A DNA stretch of 5,595 bases, taken from positions 1 through 5,595 of the forward strand of contig DASQSZ010000270.1 in NCBI GenBank assembly GCA_035642125.1, read 5' to 3'. Position numbers and translations under genes: made by a program. The notes below the pieces were generated by a model. It had not been told where the DNA came from. It searched no databases and saw only the letters and a list, made by a program, of their open reading frames with translations. Origin of the DNA: CALAED01 sp937891035. Its GTDB lineage: Bacteria; Actinomycetota; Actinomycetes; Streptosporangiales; Streptosporangiaceae. This document shows, in pieces, positions 1 to 5,595 of the stretch (position 1 is its first letter; every line of letters starts with the position of its first letter).

Positions 1-55
1 CGGCGGCCTCGCGGGCTCCGTCCCCCGCCAGCGCGAGGCCACCGATCTGACCTAG
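1..55 (+). CDS. 3' end of an unidentified convergent gene (partial)
   Basis: Reading the plus strand from position 2 gives 17 codons ending in TAG at 53-55, with the tail GGLAGSVPRQREATDLT. Sixteen of the 17 third positions are G or C, the pattern of real coding sequence in this high-G+C DNA, and the other plus frames do not show it. The stop lies 19 bases from the stop of the minus-strand dehydrogenase, a normal convergent arrangement. The fragment is too short to identify a family. The 9-base inverted repeat at 5-13/32-40 lies inside this reading frame. The call rests only on codon bias and position, and could be chance in 55 bases. Confidence 0.4.
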   Translation, partial: GGLAGSVPRQREATDLT

Positions 56-74
56 CCGCCCCGGGCCGCGGCCC
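56..74. terminator. Possible bidirectional terminator between convergent stops
   Basis: The 19 bases between the two convergent stop codons contain the perfect 12-base palindrome GGGCCGCGGCCC at 63-74. A foldable hairpin would be about 4 base pairs with a 4-base loop, or a longer imperfect stem with flanking G/C bases. No U-tract follows on either strand, so this is at best a Rho-independent-like element of the kind seen in actinobacteria. Position, more than structure, supports the call. Confidence 0.25.
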
Positions 75-1748
75 CTAAGTCAAATCGATCCGGAAGATCA
101 CGTCGCCGCCCGGCCCAGCGGTGCCGCGGCCGTCGGCGTTGGACGTGGACAGCCACAGCGCGCTTTGACCCGGCACCTTGACCACGGTGCGCAGCCGCCC
201 ATTCTCGTTGACGTAGAACGCCTGAGGGGTGCCGGTGTTTTCGCCCGCGAGCGGGATGCGCCACAGTCGCTGGCCGCGCAGCGCGGCCATGTACACCACG
301 TCGTTCGCGATGGCGATGCCGCTGGGGGAGGCCTCGCCGGTCGGCCAGGTTCGCTTCGGGTTGGTCATCCCCGCCACGTTGCAGGTGCCTTCGCACGTCG
401 GCCAGCCGTAGTTGGCGCCGGGCTGGATCAGGTTGAGCTCGTCGGCGACGGTGTTGCCGAACTCCGCCGACCACAACCGCCCCGCCGAGTCGAACGCGAG
501 GCCCTGCACGTTGCGGTGCCCGTAGCTGTAGACGAGGTTGCCGAAGGGGTTGCCCGGCGCCGGCTGCCCGGTACGGGTCATCCGCAAGATCTTGCCGGCG
601 AGTGAGTTCGTGTTCTGCGAGTTGGCCGAATTTTGCGCGTCGCCGGTGCCGGCGTACAGGAATCCGTCTGGCCCGAAGGCCAGCCGCCCACCGTGGTGGA
701 CCTGCGACCCGCGCGGAATGCCGGACAGGATCACCGTGTGGCCGCCGAGCGTGTTGCCGGCCAGGGTCATCCGGACGATCCGGTTGTCCGACGGCGAGGT
801 GTGATACAGGTACACCTGCTGATCGGTGGCGAACGTCGGCGAGACGGCGAGCCCGAGCAGCCCGCCCTCACCGCCCGCCGCGACGTTCGGTACGGTGCCG
901 ACCTGCGTGCGCTGCCCCGAACTGGTGACCCGGAAAACCCCGAACGAGTTGCGCTCGGTGACCAACGCCGAGCCGTCGGGCAACCAGTCAATGCCCCATG
1001 GCGTCGTCCAGCCGGTCGACACCGTGCGAATGCTGGTGGGCACGCCGGGACCGCCACCCGTGCCCGGCTGCGTGCGCGCGACCACCTGGTTGCTCGGCGC
1101 CGACGTATTGCCCGCCGCGTCCTTCGCCCGCACCGTCAGGGTGTACGGGGTGTCCGCGATCAGGTTTCCGACCGTCGCCTGTGTCCCGGCGACGCCCGCA
1201 GCCAGCACAACGTCGCCGTTGAGGACGTCATAGCCGGTCACGCCAACGTTGTCGGTCGAGGCCGTCCAGGCGAGCGAGACGGTCGACGACGTCGTGCCGG
1301 TCACCCGCAGGCCGGCCGGCGCCGTCGGCGCGGTGGTGTCCGGGCCGCCGCCGCCCGCGCAGGGCTGGCCGTTGAGAGTGCACGACCGAATGATGACCGC
1401 GCCGCCCGGGGTGCCGAGGAAGCCCACGGTCACCGAACCGCCGGCCGCGATGGTGGTCGACCAGGAGGTGCCGGTGAACCGTACGCAGTCACCGCTCACG
1501 GTGGCCGAGGCGCCCCATACCTGGGTGAGCCTGACCGTCGACGCGAAGCAGATCTCCAGCGTCCATCCGGTCACGGCGTCCGGCCCGGGGTTGGTGACGG
1601 TGCATTCCCCTTGGAAGCCGCCGCCCCAGTTGTTGACCACCCGGCAGGTCGCCGTCGGCGGCGCCGCCTTGGCCGCACCGGGAAGCCCGATGGTCGCCAC
1701 GACGACCGTGATGGCGATGAGGGCGGCGCGCACCCCGAAACGTCGCAT
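75..1748 (-). CDS. Secreted CBM2 - fibronectin III - PQQ-type glucose/sorbosone dehydrogenase
   Basis: This 557-residue exported protein probably oxidises a sugar or polyol outside the cell while bound to cellulose or a related polysaccharide. Residues 1 to about 29 form a signal peptide: MRRFGVRAA, a hydrophobic core, then a GAAKAA cleavage region. Residues 33-130 are a family 2 carbohydrate-binding module with terminal cysteines C35 and C130. W41, W78 and W96 sit where the three binding tryptophans of classic CBM2a modules lie. Residues 138-226 are a fibronectin type III domain between Gly/Pro-rich linkers. Residues 238-556 are a glucose/sorbosone dehydrogenase beta-propeller: WGIDWLPDGSALVTER, GEGGLLGLAVSP, HHGGRLAFGPDGFLYAGTGD, YGHRNVQGLAFD, and DELNLIQPGANYGWP. 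The histidine pair 351-352 and R412 match the conserved catalytic or PQQ-contact His and Arg of this family. ATG at 1748 is chosen because GAGGAG lies 5 bases upstream and the signal peptide starts there; the stop is TAG. Family assignment is firm; substrate and electron acceptor cannot be read from sequence, and PQQ dependence is inferred from family. Confidence 0.93.
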   Translation of the reverse strand: MRRFGVRAALIAITVVVATIGLPGAAKAAPPTATCRVVNNWGGGFQGECTVTNPGPDAVTGWTLEICFASTVRLTQVWGASATVSGDCVRFTGTSWSTTIAAGGSVTVGFLGTPGGAVIIRSCTLNGQPCAGGGGPDTTAPTAPAGLRVTGTTSSTVSLAWTASTDNVGVTGYDVLNGDVVLAAGVAGTQATVGNLIADTPYTLTVRAKDAAGNTSAPSNQVVARTQPGTGGGPGVPTSIRTVSTGWTTPWGIDWLPDGSALVTERNSFGVFRVTSSGQRTQVGTVPNVAAGGEGGLLGLAVSPTFATDQQVYLYHTSPSDNRIVRMTLAGNTLGGHTVILSGIPRGSQVHHGGRLAFGPDGFLYAGTGDAQNSANSQNTNSLAGKILRMTRTGQPAPGNPFGNLVYSYGHRNVQGLAFDSAGRLWSAEFGNTVADELNLIQPGANYGWPTCEGTCNVAGMTNPKRTWPTGEASPSGIAIANDVVYMAALRGQRLWRIPLAGENTGTPQAFYVNENGRLRTVVKVPGQSALWLSTSNADGRGTAGPGGDVIFRIDLT

Positions 1749-1753
1749 GGCCT

Positions 1754-1759
1754 CTCCTC
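1754..1759 (-). promoter_or_regulatory. Ribosome binding site of the dehydrogenase gene
   Basis: GAGGAG on the minus strand, 5 bases before the ATG at 1748-1746. It fixes the start of the secreted dehydrogenase, in agreement with the signal peptide. Confidence 0.8.
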
Positions 1760-1841
1760 AGTGTGGGCCGCGGTGGTGCCTGAAACTTAGATCGCCGCCC
1801 GTCACCCGTACAGCGGCCACGGCGTCCACGCAGGCCGCGCG

Positions 1842-1858
1842 CCTGAAAGTCCTGAAAG
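1842..1858. repeat. Tandem CCTGAAAG repeat, two copies with one base between
   Basis: CCTGAAAG occurs at 1842-1849 and 1851-1858. A related CCTGAAAC lies at 1779-1786, closer to the dehydrogenase start. The pair lies about 95-110 bases upstream of the dehydrogenase ATG. The repeats are seen directly; any regulatory role is a guess. Confidence 0.5.
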
Positions 1859-1908
1859 CCGAGGACCGACTCACCCGCTATGCCGCCTTTTGGCTCCGCG
1901 CGATCGTG

Positions 1909-3384
1909 TCAGCTGCCGTGGTAGAGCCTGTCGAGGTCGACGAGCTGCACGGAATCCGATGTGGCCGCGAGCGATCGCACCTCGTCGGTGAAGCCGGCAC
2001 CGCTGAAGTAGAGCAACCGCGTGTTCTCCACCTCGATGTCGGTGCGGCCGCGCAGCAGACCCCGGATGTGTTCCAGGCGCCGCAGGCGCCGGACGCCGAT
2101 CGGCTCGTTCCACTTCGCCTCGCCAACGGCGAGCAACGTTCGCCGCCCGTCCTCCTCGCTGCCGAACACCGCGACATCGATCTCATGCGTGGTCTTCGCC
2201 GCGGGGTCGGCGACGGTTCCCGACCCGACCCGACCGCGCCGGCCGCCAAGCGTCGCGGGCGTGGCGTACCAGCGCGCCCAGGTGCGACACAGCTGCTCGA
2301 AGTGCGGGCCGACGACCTTGGACAAGAAGGTCGGCTGTTCCCGTACCCAGACTTCATGAGCCCGGCCGGGGCGCTCGAGATCGCTCCACTCCGGACGCAT
2401 GACCGCGTAGTAGAAGGCGAGGATTGGCTCGGCGATGCGGTATGCGGATCGCTTCCCGTGAAAGGCGTCGGGTTCGCGGGTGACCATGCCCGAGTCCTCC
2501 AAGACCGTCAGGGCATGGCCGAGGTCGGTGGACTTGCGGGCAAGGTAGTTCGCGATCCCCCCGCGACTGTGGTTTCCGGCGGCGATCGCGGAGAGCACGC
2601 CATGGTAAAGGGCGGTGTCCCGCAGATCGGGTTCCTCCGCGAGCAGAAATCGAGCCTCCCGGAAGAGCGGTCGCCCGGGGTTGAGGACGTTGCGCTGCAC
2701 CCATGCGCCGAAGTCCGCTTGACCGTCTGGCGCGTCGCCCAGGGTGAACTCGCGAGCGTACGCGGGCGTGCCGCCCACGACTGAATTGACCAGGAGCGCC
2801 AGCTTGGGGTCGTCGATGCCCCAGAAGGCGGCCGCGAGGCGGTAGTCCAGTGTGGGCACGATCAACTCCAGGCTGGCCCGTCCACGCAGCGGAGCGGTCC
2901 CGGTGAGCAGGCTCCCCATGAACGACAGCGCGGAGCCGCACAGCAGCAGACGGATCGGAGTGCCGGTGCGGCGCGCTTGGGGACCAAGCGCGCGCTGCAG
3001 GAGCGAGGGAAGCTCCGGCGACGTTCTGGCCAGAAAAGGGAACTCATCCAGAGCCACCGGCAGCGGCGCCCCGCCTGGCGCGGGCAGCGACATTAAGGTC
3101 GCGACCGCCTCTTCCCACTGCGCGAAGCGGTAGGGGGCCGGGTGTTCCAGATGCCGAGCCAGCGCGACGCCGAACTGGCGGAGCGATTCCGCCTCGGTCG
3201 CCTCGGTGGCCGCGAAGTAGAACCCGCCGGTGGCGCGGCACAGCGCATCGAGCAGGAATGTGTTGCCCTGCCTGCGCCGACCCGAGACGACTCCAAGCGT
3301 CGGTTCAGGGGCCGGATGGGTCGCGAACCGCACGAGCTCGGACCACTCGAAGTCGCGGTCGAACATCTCAGGCGGCTTACGCAT
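1909..3384 (-). CDS. DUF234-type ATP-binding protein with PD-(D/E)XK nuclease-like C-terminus and altered Walker A
   Basis: This 491-residue cytoplasmic protein has the layout of the archaeal-ATPase/DUF234 family, common in archaea and scattered in bacteria and mostly without known function. Residues 26-180 form the P-loop NTPase: Walker A at 35-42 reads GRRRQGNT, so the usual lysine is Asn41 (codon AAC at 3264-3262), while Walker B is intact as LPVALDEF (D113, E114). LLLCGSALSFM (146-156) resembles the sensor strand of the family and GGTPAYAREF (204-213) is another family motif. Residues about 258-306 look like a winged helix, followed by YRIAEPILAFYYAVMRP (315-331). The C-terminus carries a PD-(D/E)XK-like core: EIDVAVF (E401, D403) and GEAKW (E422, K424). 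ATG at 3384 is used, with only a weak GAG 6 bases upstream; the next in-frame ATG is at 3366. An in-frame TAG upstream limits extension. No membrane segment is apparent. DNA binding or cleavage, and any defence role, are inference. It is transcribed in the same direction as xylBA, 81 bases downstream. Confidence 0.85.
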   Translation of the reverse strand: MRKPPEMFDRDFEWSELVRFATHPAPEPTLGVVSGRRRQGNTFLLDALCRATGGFYFAATEATEAESLRQFGVALARHLEHPAPYRFAQWEEAVATLMSLPAPGGAPLPVALDEFPFLARTSPELPSLLQRALGPQARRTGTPIRLLLCGSALSFMGSLLTGTAPLRGRASLELIVPTLDYRLAAAFWGIDDPKLALLVNSVVGGTPAYAREFTLGDAPDGQADFGAWVQRNVLNPGRPLFREARFLLAEEPDLRDTALYHGVLSAIAAGNHSRGGIANYLARKSTDLGHALTVLEDSGMVTREPDAFHGKRSAYRIAEPILAFYYAVMRPEWSDLERPGRAHEVWVREQPTFLSKVVGPHFEQLCRTWARWYATPATLGGRRGRVGSGTVADPAAKTTHEIDVAVFGSEEDGRRTLLAVGEAKWNEPIGVRRLRRLEHIRGLLRGRTDIEVENTRLLYFSGAGFTDEVRSLAATSDSVQLVDLDRLYHGS

Positions 3385-3465
3385 TCGGGTCTCGCACCAC
3401 CTTGGCTATGAGCACCGTACCTATTATAGATATGGTTATCATAGCTGGGGCGGGGATCTGGTCGG
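3385..3465 (-). promoter_or_regulatory. AT-rich spacer with probable promoter and operator of the ATPase gene
   Basis: The 81 bases between the xylA stop and the ATPase ATG include a strikingly AT-rich core at about 3421-3445, in contrast to the G+C-rich genes either side. It holds two inverted repeats: GCTATGA (3405-3411) with TCATAGC (3439-3445), 27 bases apart, and GATA (3429-3432) with TATC (3437-3440), 4 bases apart. A minus-strand TATAAT lies between them. No U-tract follows the longer inverted repeat, so it does not look like a terminator for xylBA. The best reading is a control region giving the ATPase gene its own transcription start. Confidence 0.5.
3423..3428 (-). promoter_or_regulatory. 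Candidate -10 element TATAAT for the ATPase gene
   Basis: The minus strand reads TATAAT at 3428-3423, an exact sigma-70-type -10 consensus, rare by chance in DNA this G+C rich. Initiation about 7 bases downstream would give a leader of roughly 30 bases before the ATG at 3384. No good -35 hexamer stands 16-18 bases upstream (the sequence there is C-rich), so an activator or a -10-only promoter would be needed. Confidence 0.45.
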
Positions 3466-4623
3466 TCAGCGGACGCCGTAGAGGTAGTCGAGGGCGAGCT
3501 GGTCGAGCCGCTCGAAGGCCATGCCGCGGGCGGCCAGCGCGTCGATGTCGGGTGTGAAGTTCCGGACCGACCGCCAGGTCTCGCCCGCCTCCAGCGTAGG
3601 CGTGGCGAGCTCGTCCACCCGGGCGTCGCGCAGCGCCTCTCGCACCTCCGGATCGGCGCGGAACGCCCGTACCTTCTCGCGCAGGATCAGCCAGTTGCGC
3701 ATGCAGGCGGCCGCCGAGACCCAGACGCCGTCGTCGTCCTCGGTGCGCGGGGGCTTGAAGTCGAAATGGATCGGCCCCGCGTAGTCGGAGCCCTCGATCA
3801 GGTCGACGACCCAGAAGGCGCCGCGCGCGTTGCCCGCCCCAAAGCGCAGGTCCTGGTCGTAGCGCGGGCCGTTTTGCCCGTTCAGGTCGATGTGGAAGAG
3901 CTTGCCGTGCCACAGCGCCTGGGCGAGCCCGTGCGCGTAGTTGAGCCCGGCCATCTCCTCGTGCCCGATCTCGGGGTTGATCCCGACGATCTCCGGGTGC
4001 TCCAACTCGTCGATGAACGCGAGCGCGTGGCCGACGGTTGGCAGCAAGATGTCGCCGCGCGGCTCGTTCGGCTTGGGCTCGATCGCGAACCTCAGGTCGT
4101 AGCCCTGGTCGAGCACGTACGAGCCGAGCAGGTCGAACGCCTCCTTATAGCGGTCGAGGGCGGCCCGCACGTCCTTGGCGGCCCCCGACTCGGCGCCTTC
4201 CCTGCCGCCCCAGGCGACGTAGACCTTGGCGCCCAGCTCGGCCGCGAGGTCGATGTTGCGCATCGTCTTGGCGAGCGCGAACCGCCGGACGTCTCGGTCG
4301 TTGGCGGTGAACGCGCCGTCCTTGAAGATGGGGTGGGAGAAGAGGTTCGTGGTGGCCGTGGTCACCACCAGGCCCGTCTCGTCGAGCGCCTTGCGGAACG
4401 CGGCGATCCGCTCGTCGCGTTCGGCCGCGCTCGCGGCGAAGTCGAACACGTCGTTGTCGTGGAAGTTCACGCCGTACGCGCCGATCTCGGCCAGCTTGTG
4501 CACGGCGCGCTCGGCCGGCATCGGCGCCCGGGTGCCCGGGCCGAAGACGTCGATCGCCTGCCAGCCGACGGTCCAGATCCCGAAGGAGAACCGGTCCTCG
4601 GGGCGTGGGGTGTAATCGCTCAT
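3466..4623 (-). CDS. xylA: Xylose isomerase, short actinobacterial type
   Basis: This cytoplasmic enzyme interconverts D-xylose and D-xylulose (and glucose and fructose) and normally works as a homotetramer with two divalent metals per subunit. The 385 residues match the roughly 388-residue Streptomyces enzymes almost without gaps. All catalytic positions are present, each one residue later than in the Streptomyces numbering: H55 and D58 (FHDND), K184 in IEPKPNEPRG, metal ligands E182, E218, D246 and D288 at one site, and E218, H221, D256 and D258 at the other. VAWGGREGAESGAAKDVR (136-153) and HFDFKPPRTED are further signatures. ATG at 4623 is chosen over the TTG just before it at 4626, because GAGGAGG stands 6 bases before the ATG but only 3 before the TTG, and because the ATG overlaps the xylB stop. 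The stop is TGA at 3468-3466. It is the second gene of a coupled pair with xylB, and nothing suggests loss of activity. Confidence 0.98.
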   Translation of the reverse strand: MSDYTPRPEDRFSFGIWTVGWQAIDVFGPGTRAPMPAERAVHKLAEIGAYGVNFHDNDVFDFAASAAERDERIAAFRKALDETGLVVTTATTNLFSHPIFKDGAFTANDRDVRRFALAKTMRNIDLAAELGAKVYVAWGGREGAESGAAKDVRAALDRYKEAFDLLGSYVLDQGYDLRFAIEPKPNEPRGDILLPTVGHALAFIDELEHPEIVGINPEIGHEEMAGLNYAHGLAQALWHGKLFHIDLNGQNGPRYDQDLRFGAGNARGAFWVVDLIEGSDYAGPIHFDFKPPRTEDDDGVWVSAAACMRNWLILREKVRAFRADPEVREALRDARVDELATPTLEAGETWRSVRNFTPDIDALAARGMAFERLDQLALDYLYGVR

Positions 4624-5595
4624 CAAGATCCTCCTCGGTTCCGGTCACGTGAGGCGGTCTGGTGCCACGGCTCGGTGGCGTCGCGCAGCGCGCCGTACTG
4701 TTCGCGTACCCGCGGGGTGGGCGCGGCCTCGTACTCCTGCGCGGGCGGGCGCGGCCAGGCCGGCGGCTCGGCCGTGCCGGCGAGCGCCCAGGCCGCCTGC
4801 CGCGCCGCGCCTAGCGCCACGTACTCGCCGGGCGCGGGCACGCTCACCGGCACACCGAAGATCGCCGGAGCGAGCCGCCGCACGGCCGGAGAGTTGGCGC
4901 CGCCCCCGATCAACAGCACCCGGCGCGGCCGTACGCCGTGCGCCGTCAGGTGGTCGACCGCGTCGGCCAGCGCGGCCAGCAGCGCCTCGACCGCCGCCCT
5001 CGCCAGGTTCTCCCGAGTGGCGTTGGTCGTGGTCAGGCCGCGCAGCACGCCGGTCGCCTCCGGCCGGTTCGGGGTCCGCTCGCCGTCGAGGTAGGGGAGC
5101 AGGGTGAGGCCGCCGGCCCCTGGGGACGCGGCGAGCGCCAGCGCCGAGAACTCCTCGAGCGGGCATCCGAGCAGCGCCGCGGTCGAGGACAGCACGCGCG
5201 CCGCGTTGAGCGTGCACACCAGCGGCAGGAACCGTCCCGTCGCGTCGGCGAACCCGGCGACGAGCCCGCTCGCGTCCGCGGTGGGCTCTTCGGTCACCGC
5301 GAACGCGGTGCCCGATGTGCCGATCGAGACGACCACGTCGCCCGGCTCCAGGCCGAGGCCGAGCGCGGCGCCCATGTTGTCGCCGGTGCCGGGGGCCAAC
5401 CTCGCCCCCCAGGAGGTTTCGCCGACGGTTTCGTACGGGCCGGCGACCCGGGGCAGGCGGATGTCGTGGCCGAGCGCGGCGCGGACGAGGTCGGGCAGGT
5501 AGGCGCCGGTGGCGGGCGACCAGTAGCCGGTGCCGGACGCGTCACCGCGATCGGTGACCGGCTCCGGCGGGCCGGCCCGGCCGCCCCCACCCGCC
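4623..5595 (-). CDS. xylB: Xylulokinase, C-terminal 323 residues (start outside window)
   Basis: This FGGY-family sugar kinase phosphorylates D-xylulose with ATP to xylulose 5-phosphate, which enters the pentose phosphate pathway. The reading frame is open to the window edge at 5594, so the true start and the N-terminal part of the kinase fold are missing, roughly 150 residues or more by comparison with usual lengths near 480. Visible motifs, numbered in the fragment, are TDRGDASGTGYWSP (14-27), typical of bacterial xylulokinases; APGTGDNMGAALGLG (67-81), where D72 corresponds to the catalytic base Asp233 of E. coli XylB; SIGTSGT (90-96), a phosphate-binding loop; LPYLDGERTPNRP (166-178); and LLIGGGANS (227-235), the adenosine-site motif. 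ATG- or TTG-like codons near 5399 are internal, because conserved kinase sequence continues upstream of them. The gene ends in TGA at 4625-4623, sharing one base with the xylA ATG. Confidence 0.95.
   Translation of the reverse strand, partial: AGGGGRAGPPEPVTDRGDASGTGYWSPATGAYLPDLVRAALGHDIRLPRVAGPYETVGETSWGARLAPGTGDNMGAALGLGLEPGDVVVSIGTSGTAFAVTEEPTADASGLVAGFADATGRFLPLVCTLNAARVLSSTAALLGCPLEEFSALALAASPGAGGLTLLPYLDGERTPNRPEATGVLRGLTTTNATRENLARAAVEALLAALADAVDHLTAHGVRPRRVLLIGGGANSPAVRRLAPAIFGVPVSVPAPGEYVALGAARQAAWALAGTAEPPAWPRPPAQEYEAAPTPRVREQYGALRDATEPWHQTASRDRNRGGS
4630..4636 (-). promoter_or_regulatory. Ribosome binding site of xylA inside the 3' end of xylB
   Basis: The minus strand reads GAGGAGG at 4636-4630, 6 bases before the xylA ATG at 4623. 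The same bases encode the Arg-Gly-Gly of the xylB C-terminus (RNRGGS). The site decides the xylA start, and with the TGATG overlap suggests that ribosomes finishing xylB reinitiate on xylA. Confidence 0.8.

Larger units (their letters stand above)
1749..1908 (-). promoter_or_regulatory. 160-base upstream region of the dehydrogenase gene with repeated CCTGAAA
   Basis: This gap lies between the ATPase stop and the dehydrogenase start, so it must contain any promoter private to the dehydrogenase and any terminator of the ATPase gene. No convincing -35/-10 pair and no strong hairpin with a U-tract were seen. Besides the ribosome site, its clearest feature is a short sequence present three times: CCTGAAAG at 1842-1849, again at 1851-1858 (9-base period), and CCTGAAAC at 1779-1786. 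On the gene's own strand these read CTTTCAGG or GTTTCAGG. They may be sites for a carbohydrate-responsive regulator, but this is inference. Confidence 0.4.

Noticed and set aside
5..40. 9-base inverted repeat (5-13 and 32-40) as a terminator hairpin
   Set aside because: It lies before the TAG of the probable plus-strand gene, within its reading frame, has an 18-base loop and no U-tract. A chance repeat in G+C-rich coding DNA is the simpler explanation.
633..1790. 385-codon plus-strand ORF opposite the dehydrogenase gene
   Set aside because: It is antisense to an unmistakable CBM2-fn3-GSDH protein and its translation is Arg/Gly/Pro-rich without any domain. Long antisense frames are expected in high-G+C coding DNA.
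1883..1892. GCC-TTTT-GGC near the ATPase stop as a terminator
   Set aside because: The stem is only 3 base pairs and no U-tract follows on the minus strand.
1249..2784. 511-codon plus-strand ORF
   Set aside because: It runs antisense across the dehydrogenase 5' end, the intergenic gap and the ATPase gene. It has no recognisable domain and arises from the scarcity of stop codons in G+C-rich DNA.
3766..5094. 442-codon plus-strand ORF
   Set aside because: It spans xylA and xylB in antisense. The opposite strand encodes two enzymes with complete catalytic motifs, so this is a shadow.
4623..5399. Complete short gene starting at 5399
   Set aside because: The codon at 5399 is TTG inside a conserved kinase motif (RLAPGTGDN), and xylulokinase sequence such as TDRGDASGTGYW continues upstream to the window edge.

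Overview
The window comes from a high-G+C actinobacterium. Coding frames are strongly biased to G or C at third positions, the xylose isomerase is of the short Streptomyces-like type, and a secreted enzyme carries a family 2 cellulose-binding module. A soil mycelial lineage such as Streptomycetaceae or Micromonosporaceae fits, but the genus is inference. All four substantial genes lie on the minus strand, so biological order runs from high to low coordinates.

From the right edge: 5594-4623 is the 3' two thirds of xylB (xylulokinase), whose start lies outside the window. It overlaps xylA (xylose isomerase, 4623-3466) by one base in a TGATG junction, so the two form a translationally coupled xylose-catabolic operon (xylose to xylulose to xylulose 5-phosphate). 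An 81-base, unusually AT-rich spacer (3385-3465) follows. It contains TATAAT on the minus strand, two small inverted repeats and a 21-codon ORF, and probably holds the promoter or control region of the next gene. That gene (3384-1909) encodes a 491-residue NTPase of the archaeal-ATPase/DUF234 type, with a C-terminal PD-(D/E)XK nuclease-like core. Its Walker A lysine is replaced by asparagine while Walker B and the nuclease motif look intact. A 160-base gap (1749-1908) with three CCTGAAA repeats precedes a secreted three-domain protein (1748-75): signal peptide, CBM2, fibronectin type III, then a PQQ-type glucose/sorbosone dehydrogenase beta-propeller. At the left edge, positions 1-55 look like the last 17 codons of a convergent plus-strand gene, separated from the dehydrogenase stop by a 19-base GC palindrome region.

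The shared theme is plausibly plant-biomass use: a cellulose-anchored extracellular sugar oxidase next to intracellular pentose catabolism. The DUF234 ATPase between them has no obvious metabolic link. No RNA gene, CRISPR array, insertion sequence or phage-like feature was seen. The most noteworthy items are the CBM2-dehydrogenase architecture, the Walker A substitution, and the AT-rich spacer before the ATPase.
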